From an uncultured Acidobacteriota bacterium (GTDB lineage: Bacteria > Acidobacteriota > Terriglobia > Bryobacterales > Bryobacteraceae): a DNA stretch of 64,000 nucleotides. The position numbers were made by a program, and so were the translations under genes. Positions within the stretch are counted from its first letter, which is position 1. Each line of letters begins with the position of its first letter. The stretch covers positions 114,466-178,465 of the forward strand of contig CADEFM010000007.1 in the NCBI GenBank assembly GCA_902826605.1, read 5' to 3'. This document shows, piece after piece, positions 15,666 through 23,787 of this stretch. Under the pieces are notes generated by a model. That model had not been told where the DNA came from, did no database searches, and saw nothing but the letters and a program-made list of their open reading frames with translations.

Positions 15666-18209
15666 ATGCGCGAACCTCTGTTGCTTCCCCTTGCCGCCAT
15701 CATCGCCGGCATCTTGATGGGACGCGCGTTGGATTTTACGGCAGCCGGCGCCGCATGGCCTATCCCAGTCTTCGCCGCGCTTTACTGGGCTGGACGATAC
15801 CACGGGGCCAGACGGATTGGTTGTGCCTGCATAGCGCTGTCGCTGCTTTTTTTGGGCGTGTGGACGGAAGCCTGGCACCGGCCCGCGCCGCCACCCATAA
15901 TCGAAGCGGGAGCGCGCGAGACCGTCGCGCTGCAGGGGTGTGTGGTGGAACCGGCGGTCTTTTCAGCAGATCGCGAGCAATTCACGCTGGAACTGGACCC
16001 AGGAGCGCGAGTGCGCGTCACACTGCCGATAGGGACTGAGGACGCTGCGATTCCACGTGTGCACTATGGCCAACGCGTGGAAATCGACGCACGCATCCGA
16101 AGGCCCCGAAACTTCCGCAATCCCGGCGCTTTCGACTACGAACAATATTTGGCGCGAAAGCAAATCTATTGGACTGCGTCGATGCAGGCCGGCACAAGCA
16201 CGCGCGTGCTTCCTGGCCGCTGTGGTTCACGGGCGCGAGGCTTGATATTCGCGCTTCGGGAGGCCGCGTTGGACCGCTTGGACGAGCTGTATTCCGGCGA
16301 TGTGTACACCAGCGGCATGATGCAGGCCATTCTGATTGGAGAAAACGCAAAACTTGAAAGGATCTGGACCGAAACCTTCCGCCGCACCGGCACCGTCCAC
16401 GCTCTGGTGATTTCCGGCGCGCACGTCGCGGTGCTGGCCGGAGTGCTGCTGTTTCTGCTGCGTTTGTGCGCATTGCAGGAGATTCCGGCGTTGGCTCTAG
16501 CCGCTACCGGCGCGTGGTTATATGCGCTGATAACCGGATTTTCCCCTCCCGTCGTCAGAGCTGCCGCCGGCTTTACCCTGTACCTGGCGGCTCGCTTTTT
16601 GTTCCGCAAGGCGCGCGTGCTGAACATTCTCTCGGCAATAGGCATCGTCTATCTGATTGCGGACCCCGCGGAATTGTTCGACCCCAGTTTCCAGCTTTCG
16701 TTCCTGGCTGCGGCGGCGCTGGGAGCGTTTGGTTTGCCGCTCATGGATTCCCGCATCGCGCCGCTGGCGCGGGGGCTTCGTGGAGTGACTGACGCTGCCG
16801 TAGACGCGCACCTGCAACCGCGCACCGCCCAGCTTCGCGTGGAGGTGCGGTTGGCGGCGGAAGGCGTTGCTGCATGGGCCAGAATTCCAGGCGCGTGGAT
16901 CTCTCGCTCACTGGCGGTCGTGCTGCGCGGCCTGTTTTATGCGGGTGAATTGGCAATTCTCTCGGCCGTGATTCAAATCGGACTGGCGCTGCCTATGATT
17001 CAGTATTTCCACCGCGTTTCGATTACCGGATTGACCGCCAATCTGGTGATCGTGCCTTTGCTCGAAACCGCCGTTCCGGTGGGGTTCTTTGCCATTTTTA
17101 CGGGGTGGCAGTGGCCGGCGGCGGTGGCGGGGTGGCTCGTGAAAATCGCGGCGCGCACTGCGGATTGGCACGCCGGCTGGGAACCATCCAATCGCGTAGC
17201 GGACCCTCCCTTGTGGCTGGGACTGGCCCTAGCGGCGGCGTTCGTCGTCCTGGCTGTCGCGCTTCGACACGGCCGCGGGCGCTGGCTAGTGGGCGGTATG
17301 ACAGGCGGGCTATTCGTGCTGCTGGTCTGGCATCCGTGGGCTGCCTACACGGTTCCCGGAACCTTGGAAATGACCGTTATCGACGTAGGCCAGGGCGACA
17401 GCATTCTGATGGTGTTTCCGGGCGGAGGAACCATGCTGATCGACGGCGGAGGCATCTTACGCTACGGCCGGCGGACGGTGATCCCGCGCCTCGATACCGG
17501 CGAGGACGTGGTGTCTCCGTACCTTTGGGCGCGCGGCATCAAGCGCCTGGATATCGTGGCGGTCACGCATGCGCACGCGGACCATTCCGGCGGTATCTCA
17601 GCGTTGCTCCGGAATTTCCATCCTGCCGAACTGTGGTTGGGTTCGAATCCATCTCCTGTGCTCGTGCAGCAAGCTGCGCAAAATGGAATCCACACCTTTG
17701 GCATGCGGGCGGCAGCTTCGCGTGAGTTCTCGGGCGCGAAGATCCAAGTGCTATCGCCACCGATGGGATATGTCTCGTCAAACCAGGGAAACAATGATTC
17801 CCTGGTTTTCCGGGTGACGTATGGCGAGCGTTCGTTCCTGCTGACCGGCGATATGGAACGGGCCATGGAAGGCCGCCTGTTGTCGGGGCGAGAGATCGAC
17901 CTCAAGGCTGACGTGCTCAAGGTGGGGCACCATGGTTCACGAACCTCCACGACCCCGGATTTCCTTGCAGCGGTTGCGCCATCCATCGCTGTGATTTCGG
18001 CCGGATTTGAGAATTCGTTCGGGCATCCCCACCGGGACGTCTTGCACCGGTTGGCCGAGCGTGGCGTTACGCTTCTGCGCACCGACACCGGCGGGCTGGC
18101 CACAGTCCGGACCGACGGCCGTAAGTTATGGCTGGATACTATGTTGTGGCGTCCAATCCATCCAGCAGGCCTAGAATTTCCCGGTCTCGGGCCGGGTTTG
18201 ACGGATTAG
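15666..18209 (+). CDS. comEC: ComEC/Rec2 DNA-uptake channel
   Basis: ComEC carries single-stranded transforming DNA through the inner membrane. The protein has 847 residues in the usual three-part order: an N-terminal DUF4131 region (several helices, then a soluble OB-like part around 85-180), the Competence membrane domain (about 215-570, including GENAKLERIWTETFRRTGTVHALVISGAH), and a C-terminal metallo-beta-lactamase-like domain (DVGQGDSI near 575, VTHAHADHSGG at about 632-642, VGHHGS near 756). It keeps the metal-binding HxHxDH motif. No other competence gene is in the window, so natural transformation cannot be concluded. Confidence 0.95.
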   Translation: MREPLLLPLAAIIAGILMGRALDFTAAGAAWPIPVFAALYWAGRYHGARRIGCACIALSLLFLGVWTEAWHRPAPPPIIEAGARETVALQGCVVEPAVFSADREQFTLELDPGARVRVTLPIGTEDAAIPRVHYGQRVEIDARIRRPRNFRNPGAFDYEQYLARKQIYWTASMQAGTSTRVLPGRCGSRARGLIFALREAALDRLDELYSGDVYTSGMMQAILIGENAKLERIWTETFRRTGTVHALVISGAHVAVLAGVLLFLLRLCALQEIPALALAATGAWLYALITGFSPPVVRAAAGFTLYLAARFLFRKARVLNILSAIGIVYLIADPAELFDPSFQLSFLAAAALGAFGLPLMDSRIAPLARGLRGVTDAAVDAHLQPRTAQLRVEVRLAAEGVAAWARIPGAWISRSLAVVLRGLFYAGELAILSAVIQIGLALPMIQYFHRVSITGLTANLVIVPLLETAVPVGFFAIFTGWQWPAAVAGWLVKIAARTADWHAGWEPSNRVADPPLWLGLALAAAFVVLAVALRHGRGRWLVGGMTGGLFVLLVWHPWAAYTVPGTLEMTVIDVGQGDSILMVFPGGGTMLIDGGGILRYGRRTVIPRLDTGEDVVSPYLWARGIKRLDIVAVTHAHADHSGGISALLRNFHPAELWLGSNPSPVLVQQAAQNGIHTFGMRAAASREFSGAKIQVLSPPMGYVSSNQGNNDSLVFRVTYGERSFLLTGDMERAMEGRLLSGREIDLKADVLKVGHHGSRTSTTPDFLAAVAPSIAVISAGFENSFGHPHRDVLHRLAERGVTLLRTDTGGLATVRTDGRKLWLDTMLWRPIHPAGLEFPGLGPGLTD

Positions 18210-18401
18210 GTCGCAGTCATCGCTAAAGGGGAACGGAAAGTTAGTGCGGTTCGTCTATTAGGGGCATCTACTATTCCGGGAACGGGAAGGTGACGATAAC
18301 AATTGAGTGAACGGGGATTTAAAGCCTGTTACACTAGAACTAGAGACGTGCGGGTGGGAACTTCTGTTTGGGTCCGGCGGACGCCCTCTGAGGATATAGC
18401 A

Positions 18402-19187
18402 TTGCGTTTTCTTGCATTCATCGTAACTTCATGCTTGATGTTAGGCGGAGGCGCCCTTTCAGCGGCGGCGCGGGATGACGTCTCCGACCAGGATCTGGCG
18501 TTATTGAACAAGTACATGGTGGCCACCCAGACCCAGCAGGATCTGCTGCGGGGCGCACAAATGGAAGTCGATATAGACGCCACCATCCCTAAGCTGCACA
18601 AACGAGCAACGTTCCGCGCGCTGCGGACCATCTCCCGCCTCGGTCAGATCACATACCGCGCGCTGGGTTTTTCCGGTGACAACACCGTGAAAAAAGAGGT
18701 CATTACGCGTTACCTGGCTGCGGAGGCTGAGGGCCGCGAAAATGGCACGATCGCTATCAACCAAGAGAACTATAAGTTTAAGTACAAGTCCCGTTTCGAA
18801 CTAGATGGACGCGCGCTGACCATTCTGCAGCTCACGCCGAGGAAAAAGGCGGTCGGTCTCTTCAAGGGCGAGCTGTGGCTGGATATGGAGACCGGCATGC
18901 CGGTGCGCGAATCCGGGGTTTTTGTGAAGTCGCCATCCGTGTTTCTGAAGAAGATCGCTTTCGTGCGCGACTACGAATTGCGCGACGGGGTCGCGATTCC
19001 GAAGCGTATTGAAAGCATTGTGGACACTCGTGTGATTGGAAAGACCGAACTGAACATTCAATTCAGCCACTTCAAGCCGGCGCTGGAAGAGGTCATCGGG
19101 GAATCCATCAGTGTCGATCATCCTCCCGCAGCCGCAATTTCCATGCACGATGTTGTGGCTCCAACATTGCCGTCCGGAACACCGTAA
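18402..19187 (+). CDS. Exported LolA-like/outer-membrane lipoprotein-sorting-type protein
   Basis: The protein has 261 residues from TTG at 18402, chosen because it puts a signal peptide (LRFLAFIVTSCLMLGGGALSAAA) at the N-terminus; the frame is open to 18303. The mature part alternates beta strands without cysteines (KYKSRFELDGRALTILQLTPR, FKGELWLDMETGMPVRESGVF, RVIGKTELNIQFSHFKP), the look of the LolA/LolB-like fold that binds lipids. The family call is by pattern only. It starts the hopanoid/LPS cluster and sits 15 bases before hpnJ, so it may handle a lipid product, which is an inference. Confidence 0.55.
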   Translation: MRFLAFIVTSCLMLGGGALSAAARDDVSDQDLALLNKYMVATQTQQDLLRGAQMEVDIDATIPKLHKRATFRALRTISRLGQITYRALGFSGDNTVKKEVITRYLAAEAEGRENGTIAINQENYKFKYKSRFELDGRALTILQLTPRKKAVGLFKGELWLDMETGMPVRESGVFVKSPSVFLKKIAFVRDYELRDGVAIPKRIESIVDTRVIGKTELNIQFSHFKPALEEVIGESISVDHPPAAAISMHDVVAPTLPSGTP

Positions 19188-19202
19188 GGAGACTATCACC
19201 AC

Positions 19203-20675
19203 TTGTCGATGAGAACGCTCTTCCTCAACCCGCCGTCCTTTGAGGGTTTTGACGGAGGAGCGAGTTCCCGCTGGCCATCCACGCGCGAAATCGAGTCGTA
19301 TTGGTATCCGGTGTGGCTGTGTTATCCGGCAGGCATGCTGGAAGACTCAAAGGTGGTAGACGCGCCTCCGCACGGCATTTCCATCGATCAGACCGTGGCC
19401 ATGGCCAAGGACTTCGAGTTGATGGTGCTCTATACCTCGTCACCCGGTTTTCATGTGGACGTGAAGATCGCGGAGATGATGAAGGACGCGAACCCGAAGC
19501 TGCAGGTTTGCTTCGTGGGTCCTCCAGTGACGATCGAGCCGGATAAGTCGCTTGACACCACCAAGGCCATCGACTTCATCGTGCGGCGTGAGTTCGATCA
19601 TCAAATCCCAGCGTATGCAAAAGGCACGCCCCTCGAAGAACTGCCGGGCGTCAGTTTTCGCAAAAATGGCAAGAACATCCACAACCCGGAAGGCCCGCAG
19701 ATCGAAAATCTGGACGAACTTCCGTGGGTGACCAAGGTCTACAAGCGTGACCTGGACTTCCGCCGCTACAACGTTCCGTTTCTGCTGAATCCGTTTTTGT
19801 CATTCTATTCGTCGCGAGGTTGCCCGGCACAGTGCACGTTCTGCCTGTGGCCGCAAACACATTCCGGACACCGCTGGCGTTTGCGCTCCGTACAGGATAT
19901 CGCCAACGAGTGCCGCTACGTGCTGGACAATTTCCCAGGCTTGAAGGAGATCTTTTTCGACGACGATACCTTCAACTACCGCAAGCAGCGGACGATTGAG
20001 CTGTGCACGGAATTGAAGAAGCTGAAGTTCACCTGGTCCTGCACATCGCGCGTGACTACGGATTACGACACGCTCAAGGCGATGAAAGAAGCTGGCTGCC
20101 GCCTGTTGATTGTTGGCTACGAATCGGGCGACGCACAGATCCTGAAGAACATCAAAAAGGGCGCGACCATTGATATGGCACGCCGCTTCACCGAGAACTG
20201 CCACAAGCTGGGGTTGATCGTTCATGGCGACTTCATCGTTGGCCTGCCAGGGGAAACGCGCGATACGATTCGCACCACCATCGACTTTGCCAAACGCCTG
20301 GACGTGGAGACCATACAGGTTTCGATCGCGCACGCCTACCCGGGAACCGAGTTTTACGATTTCGCCAAAAAGAACGCGCTTGTGAACATCGGTGCAATGT
20401 CTGATGATCAGGGCCACCAGCTACCCAACGTGATCTATCCCGGAATCCTGGACGAAGCCGAGATGGTTGAATGGGTGGAGCGCTTCTACGGTGAATACTA
20501 CTTCCGTCCCAAGGCCGCGTGGCGCATTGTGCGTAAGGCGATCTTCCACACGGATGAGCGCAAGCGCCTGTATAAAGAAGCCAAGGAATACTTGACGCTG
20601 CGAGCCAAACGCAAACAGTACGTCGCGGACAAACGAGCTAGCGCGCTGATCAGCCAGGCTGAAGAGCAGGCTTAA
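19203..20675 (+). CDS. hpnJ: Hopanoid radical SAM protein HpnJ
   Basis: HpnJ is a B12-binding radical SAM enzyme that converts a glucosamine-linked bacteriohopanetetrol to the cyclitol ether head group. The protein has 490 residues. Residues 1-150 form a cobalamin-binding-like Rossmann region (TLFLNPPSFEGFDGG, YPAGMLED). The radical SAM cluster motif is SSRGCPAQCTFC, cysteines at 207, 211 and 214. An EIFFDDDTFN and VGLPGETRDTIR pattern typical of this subfamily follows. AAGGAG at 19186-19191 fits the TTG at 19203 better than the ATG two codons later, though either may be used. It leads a cluster with two transporters and hpnI. Confidence 0.92.
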   Translation: MSMRTLFLNPPSFEGFDGGASSRWPSTREIESYWYPVWLCYPAGMLEDSKVVDAPPHGISIDQTVAMAKDFELMVLYTSSPGFHVDVKIAEMMKDANPKLQVCFVGPPVTIEPDKSLDTTKAIDFIVRREFDHQIPAYAKGTPLEELPGVSFRKNGKNIHNPEGPQIENLDELPWVTKVYKRDLDFRRYNVPFLLNPFLSFYSSRGCPAQCTFCLWPQTHSGHRWRLRSVQDIANECRYVLDNFPGLKEIFFDDDTFNYRKQRTIELCTELKKLKFTWSCTSRVTTDYDTLKAMKEAGCRLLIVGYESGDAQILKNIKKGATIDMARRFTENCHKLGLIVHGDFIVGLPGETRDTIRTTIDFAKRLDVETIQVSIAHAYPGTEFYDFAKKNALVNIGAMSDDQGHQLPNVIYPGILDEAEMVEWVERFYGEYYFRPKAAWRIVRKAIFHTDERKRLYKEAKEYLTLRAKRKQYVADKRASALISQAEEQA

Positions 20676-20684
20676 CTTCCGGCC

Positions 20685-21083
20685 ATGGACTCGGGCAGCC
20701 CACGCCATCTTAAGACCTGGTTGTTCGCCGCCTTCGTCGTTCTGAGTAACTCGCTCGGCAATTTCTTCATTGCGCGCGGCATGCGCACACTGCCGGAGTT
20801 GAATTCGCCGTGGAGCTTGCTGCAGGCCATATTCACGCCATTTGTGGCGGTGGGAATCGTGCTGCTGATTTCGTGGCTGCTCTCGCGTATGATGTTGCTG
20901 AGCTGGGCGGATTTGAGCTATATGCTGCCGGTGACGTCGCTAGGCTATGTGCTGAGCGCGTTGCTCGGCAAGTTCTTTCTGAATGAACAGATCTCCTTAG
21001 CTCGCTGGGGTGGGACTTTCTTGATTGTCGGCGGGACGATACTGGTCGGAATGGGTGCGCCGGACTCGCGAGAGAAAACGTGA
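20685..21083 (+). CDS. Half-size DMT/EamA-like transporter, subunit 1
   Basis: The protein has 132 residues and four hydrophobic helices (about 12-30, 48-68, 75-95, 105-125). It has the EamA/SMR tail pattern YMLPVTSLGYVLSALLGKFFLNEQIS. It sits between hpnJ and a second half-size transporter whose GTG overlaps its stop. Paired four-helix proteins of this type include the ArnE/ArnF flippase of a lipid-linked sugar. I infer a heterodimer that flips or exports a lipid-linked intermediate of the hopanoid or lipid A pathway; the substrate is not shown by the sequence. Confidence 0.8.
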   Translation: MDSGSPRHLKTWLFAAFVVLSNSLGNFFIARGMRTLPELNSPWSLLQAIFTPFVAVGIVLLISWLLSRMMLLSWADLSYMLPVTSLGYVLSALLGKFFLNEQISLARWGGTFLIVGGTILVGMGAPDSREKT

Positions 21084-21445
21084 AGGCCTGGATCTTATTG
21101 GGCCTGGTGGTGGGCAGCACGGTGCTCAGCGACGTTCTGCAAAGTTTTGAAATGAAACGTCACGGGGAAATCACGGACTTAGGCCCGTCCGGAATGGGAC
21201 GGGCGCTGGCGGCGATGGCTCGGCGTAAGTTTCTGATACTAGCCGTGTTCTTCATGGCGATTTCCTTTTTTGCATTCATCGCATTGGTGCAGTCTGCGGA
21301 CTTGAGCTTCGCGGTTCCCGCATCGGCCGCAAGCATTGTGCTGGAGACCATATTGGCGCGCCTTATCCTGAAGGAAGCCGTCGATGCCCGGCGCTGGTGG
21401 GGAGTCGGTCTGGTGGCCTGTGGAGTGGGGCTCCTCTCGGCGTGA
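21080..21445 (+). CDS. Half-size DMT/EamA-like transporter, subunit 2
   Basis: The protein has 121 residues from GTG at 21080, overlapping the preceding stop by GTGA. Four helices end with ADLSFAVPASAASIVLETILARLILKEAVDARRW, the EamA/SMR C-terminal pattern. It mirrors the upstream gene, so the two probably make one dimeric carrier. Its stop overlaps the hpnI start. Homologous pairs beside glycosyltransferases usually move lipid-linked sugars, which supports, but does not prove, a hopanoid-glycolipid flippase. Confidence 0.8.
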   Translation: MKAWILLGLVVGSTVLSDVLQSFEMKRHGEITDLGPSGMGRALAAMARRKFLILAVFFMAISFFAFIALVQSADLSFAVPASAASIVLETILARLILKEAVDARRWWGVGLVACGVGLLSA

Positions 21446-22569
21446 TACTCAATGCCATAGCGGTGGCAGTGGCATTGGCCGCAGGTCTGTACCAGTTGCT
21501 TGCCATCGTTGCGTGTCTGGCGCGGCGGGGCAGGCGATCGAAGCTGACGCCCCCCGGTCCGGTATCGGTTCTCAAGCCCGTGCGCGGCGTAGATCCGGCC
21601 TTCCGCGAAGCCATTCATTCCCATGCCATTTTGGAAGGCGACTACGAATTCGTATGCGGTTTGAGCGACCCTCACGACCCTGCAATCGAAGTATTACGTG
21701 AATTCCCGAGCGTGCGGATAATCCTGTGCGATACCCGCAAACCCAATGGCAAGGTTGGCGTGCTGATGGATTTGGTTGCTCAGACGCGTCATCCGATCAT
21801 CATCATCAACGATGCCGACATACGTGTTGAACCCGATTACCTTCGCCGTGTTACCGCGCCGCTGGCCGATCCGACGATAGGTCTGGTCACGTGCCTCTAC
21901 CGGCCTATCGGCGACACCTTCCCGGCGCGCTTTGAAGGCCTGGGCATTGCGACGGACTTCGCGCCATCCACGCTGGTGGCCCGTCTGGGCGGTGTGGACG
22001 AATTCGCGCTGGGGTCGACGCTCGCGTTCCGGCGCGCCGACTTGGAGCGCATCGGCGGTTTCGATCCCATTGGCGACTACATCGCCGATGACTATCAGTT
22101 GGGCCATCGTATTCACGCACTAGGCTTGAAGTGCGAACTTTCCGACGTGGTTGTAGAAACTCACTTGGGTGGCGGTTGGCGTCATGTGTGGCAGCACCAG
22201 GTGCGGTGGGCGCGCACGATTCGCGGAGCGAAATTCGGCGGCTATTTGGGACTCCCAGTGACCAATGCAACGTTGTGGGCCACGCTCATGGCGATTGCTG
22301 GGCACTGGCAACTGGCTGCGGCATTGCTGGCGGCGCGGCTGGCGATGGCGTTGATCTCTGGCTGGTTGGTGATTCGCGACCCAGATGTGCTGCGGTTGTG
22401 GTGGCTGGTGCCGGTGCGCGACCTATTCGGCTTCGCCGTGTGGGTCACGGGCCTGTTCGGCGACACCGTGATCTGGCGTGGAAATTGGCTGCGGCTGGAT
22501 GGCGAAGGCCGCATTGTTATGGAACCAGACCCGGCGGCCGTCGCCCCCGTCGCACCGCTGCTGGATTGA
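21442..22569 (+). CDS. hpnI: Hopanoid glycosyltransferase HpnI
   Basis: HpnI adds N-acetylglucosamine to bacteriohopanetetrol, ahead of HpnK deacetylation and HpnJ rearrangement. The protein has 375 residues from GTG at 21442, overlapping the previous TGA. It is a GT2 enzyme of ceramide-glucosyltransferase type: an N-terminal helix, VSVLKPVRGVDP, INDADIRVEPDYL (DxD near 124), GGFDPIGDYIADDYQLG, then HQVRWARTIR (the (Q/R)xxRW position, about 252-256), and two or three C-terminal helices. No hpnK-like deacetylase gene is in the window, so that step must be encoded elsewhere or differ. Confidence 0.9.
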   Translation: MILNAIAVAVALAAGLYQLLAIVACLARRGRRSKLTPPGPVSVLKPVRGVDPAFREAIHSHAILEGDYEFVCGLSDPHDPAIEVLREFPSVRIILCDTRKPNGKVGVLMDLVAQTRHPIIIINDADIRVEPDYLRRVTAPLADPTIGLVTCLYRPIGDTFPARFEGLGIATDFAPSTLVARLGGVDEFALGSTLAFRRADLERIGGFDPIGDYIADDYQLGHRIHALGLKCELSDVVVETHLGGGWRHVWQHQVRWARTIRGAKFGGYLGLPVTNATLWATLMAIAGHWQLAAALLAARLAMALISGWLVIRDPDVLRLWWLVPVRDLFGFAVWVTGLFGDTVIWRGNWLRLDGEGRIVMEPDPAAVAPVAPLLD

Positions 22570-22635
22570 TGGCCTGGAGTGCCGCTGCGCCCAATCCCGG
22601 GTGCGCTGGTCCAGGCCCGCTATACACTGAAATCT

Positions 22636-23787
22636 GTGCGCATCCTCATCTCGGCCGGCGAAGCCTCGGGTGACCTCTACGCTTCGCGTGTTGTCGAGGC
22701 GCTGAAGGCGCGGCATTCGGGGGACGTGGAGTTTTTCGGATGCGCTGGTCCGCGCATGCAGGCGGCGGGCGTGCGGGCCATTGTGGACGCGCGGTCCCTC
22801 AGCGTCGTCGGCATAGTCGAGGTGCTGGCTCATCTTCCTCGCATATACAGGGAGTTTCGCAAACTAGTCCGGGCTGCGGAATTGGAGAAGCCGGATGTGG
22901 CGATTTTGACCGATTCGCCCGATTTCCACTTGCGCCTTGCTAAGAAGTTGCATGCCTTGGGGATACCTGTGGTCTACCTAATCGCCCCGCAAGCGTGGGC
23001 CTGGCGGCAGGGGCGCGTGAAAGCCATGCGCCGGGATTTACGGCATTTGCTCTGTATTTTTCCGTTCGAAGAGGCATTTTTTAGTGAACGTGGTGTGGCT
23101 ACCACGTATATCGGGCACCCGCTGGCGCGAATTGTGAAGCCCTCGCTCACGCGAGCGGAGTTTTGCGCGAAGTTCGGGGTAAACCCAGCGGAGCGAATTC
23201 TCGTCCTCCTGCCTGGGAGCCGCCACGGCGAGGTCGCTCGGCATTTACCATACCTTGTCGCGGCGGCTCAACGGATTCGTGCGCGTGCACAAGTCCGCGT
23301 TATTCTTGCACTTCCAGGCGGATTCGGCTTCGAAAACACAAAATTCGCGCAACCTGTTCGCGCGGCATCCATCCAAGTAGTTGAAGGGTTGACATGGGAT
23401 TGTCTGAGCCACGCGGAGGTGGCTTTGGCAGCCAGTGGTACCGTGACCATTGAGGCCGCGATGTTGGGCGTACCCATGGCGACCTTTTACAGGGTAAACG
23501 CGCTAAGTTGGTTATTAGGCCGGTGGTTGGTAAAGGCGCCGTTCCTTTCCATGGTCAACCTAGTGGCGGGCCGCGAGATTGTGGCGGAATTGATTCAGGA
23601 AGACATGACCCCTGAAGCACTGGCATCGGAAGTGCTGCGATTGCTGGAGAACGACGACGCGCGTGCGAAGATGCGCGCGGAACTGGATGAGGTGGCGGAG
23701 AAGCTGACCAGCGGGCATGACCCAATGGAGCGCGCCGCTGAGGTGATGGAAGCGGTATTGATGGAGGAAAGGGCCCATGCGGGCTAG
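22636..23787 (+). CDS. lpxB: Lipid-A-disaccharide synthase
   Basis: LpxB joins UDP-2,3-diacylglucosamine and lipid X to form the lipid A disaccharide at the inner face of the inner membrane. The protein is 383 residues from GTG at 22636, the normal length; the longer frame to 22579 adds nothing conserved. ISAGEASGDLYASRVVEAL is the family start, and LTDSPDFHLRLAKKLH, APQAWAWRQGRVK, LLPGSRHGEV and ASGTVTIEAAMLGVPM are hallmark segments. Its stop overlaps the start of the M1-like gene by 11 bases. The rest of the lipid A pathway is outside the window. Confidence 0.97.
   Translation: MRILISAGEASGDLYASRVVEALKARHSGDVEFFGCAGPRMQAAGVRAIVDARSLSVVGIVEVLAHLPRIYREFRKLVRAAELEKPDVAILTDSPDFHLRLAKKLHALGIPVVYLIAPQAWAWRQGRVKAMRRDLRHLLCIFPFEEAFFSERGVATTYIGHPLARIVKPSLTRAEFCAKFGVNPAERILVLLPGSRHGEVARHLPYLVAAAQRIRARAQVRVILALPGGFGFENTKFAQPVRAASIQVVEGLTWDCLSHAEVALAASGTVTIEAAMLGVPMATFYRVNALSWLLGRWLVKAPFLSMVNLVAGREIVAELIQEDMTPEALASEVLRLLENDDARAKMRAELDEVAEKLTSGHDPMERAAEVMEAVLMEERAHAG

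Noticed and set aside
18303..18401. Upstream extension of the LolA-like protein
   Set aside because: The added residues are charged and lack a signal; the start at 18402 gives a normal signal peptide, so the extension is treated as non-coding, though not excluded.
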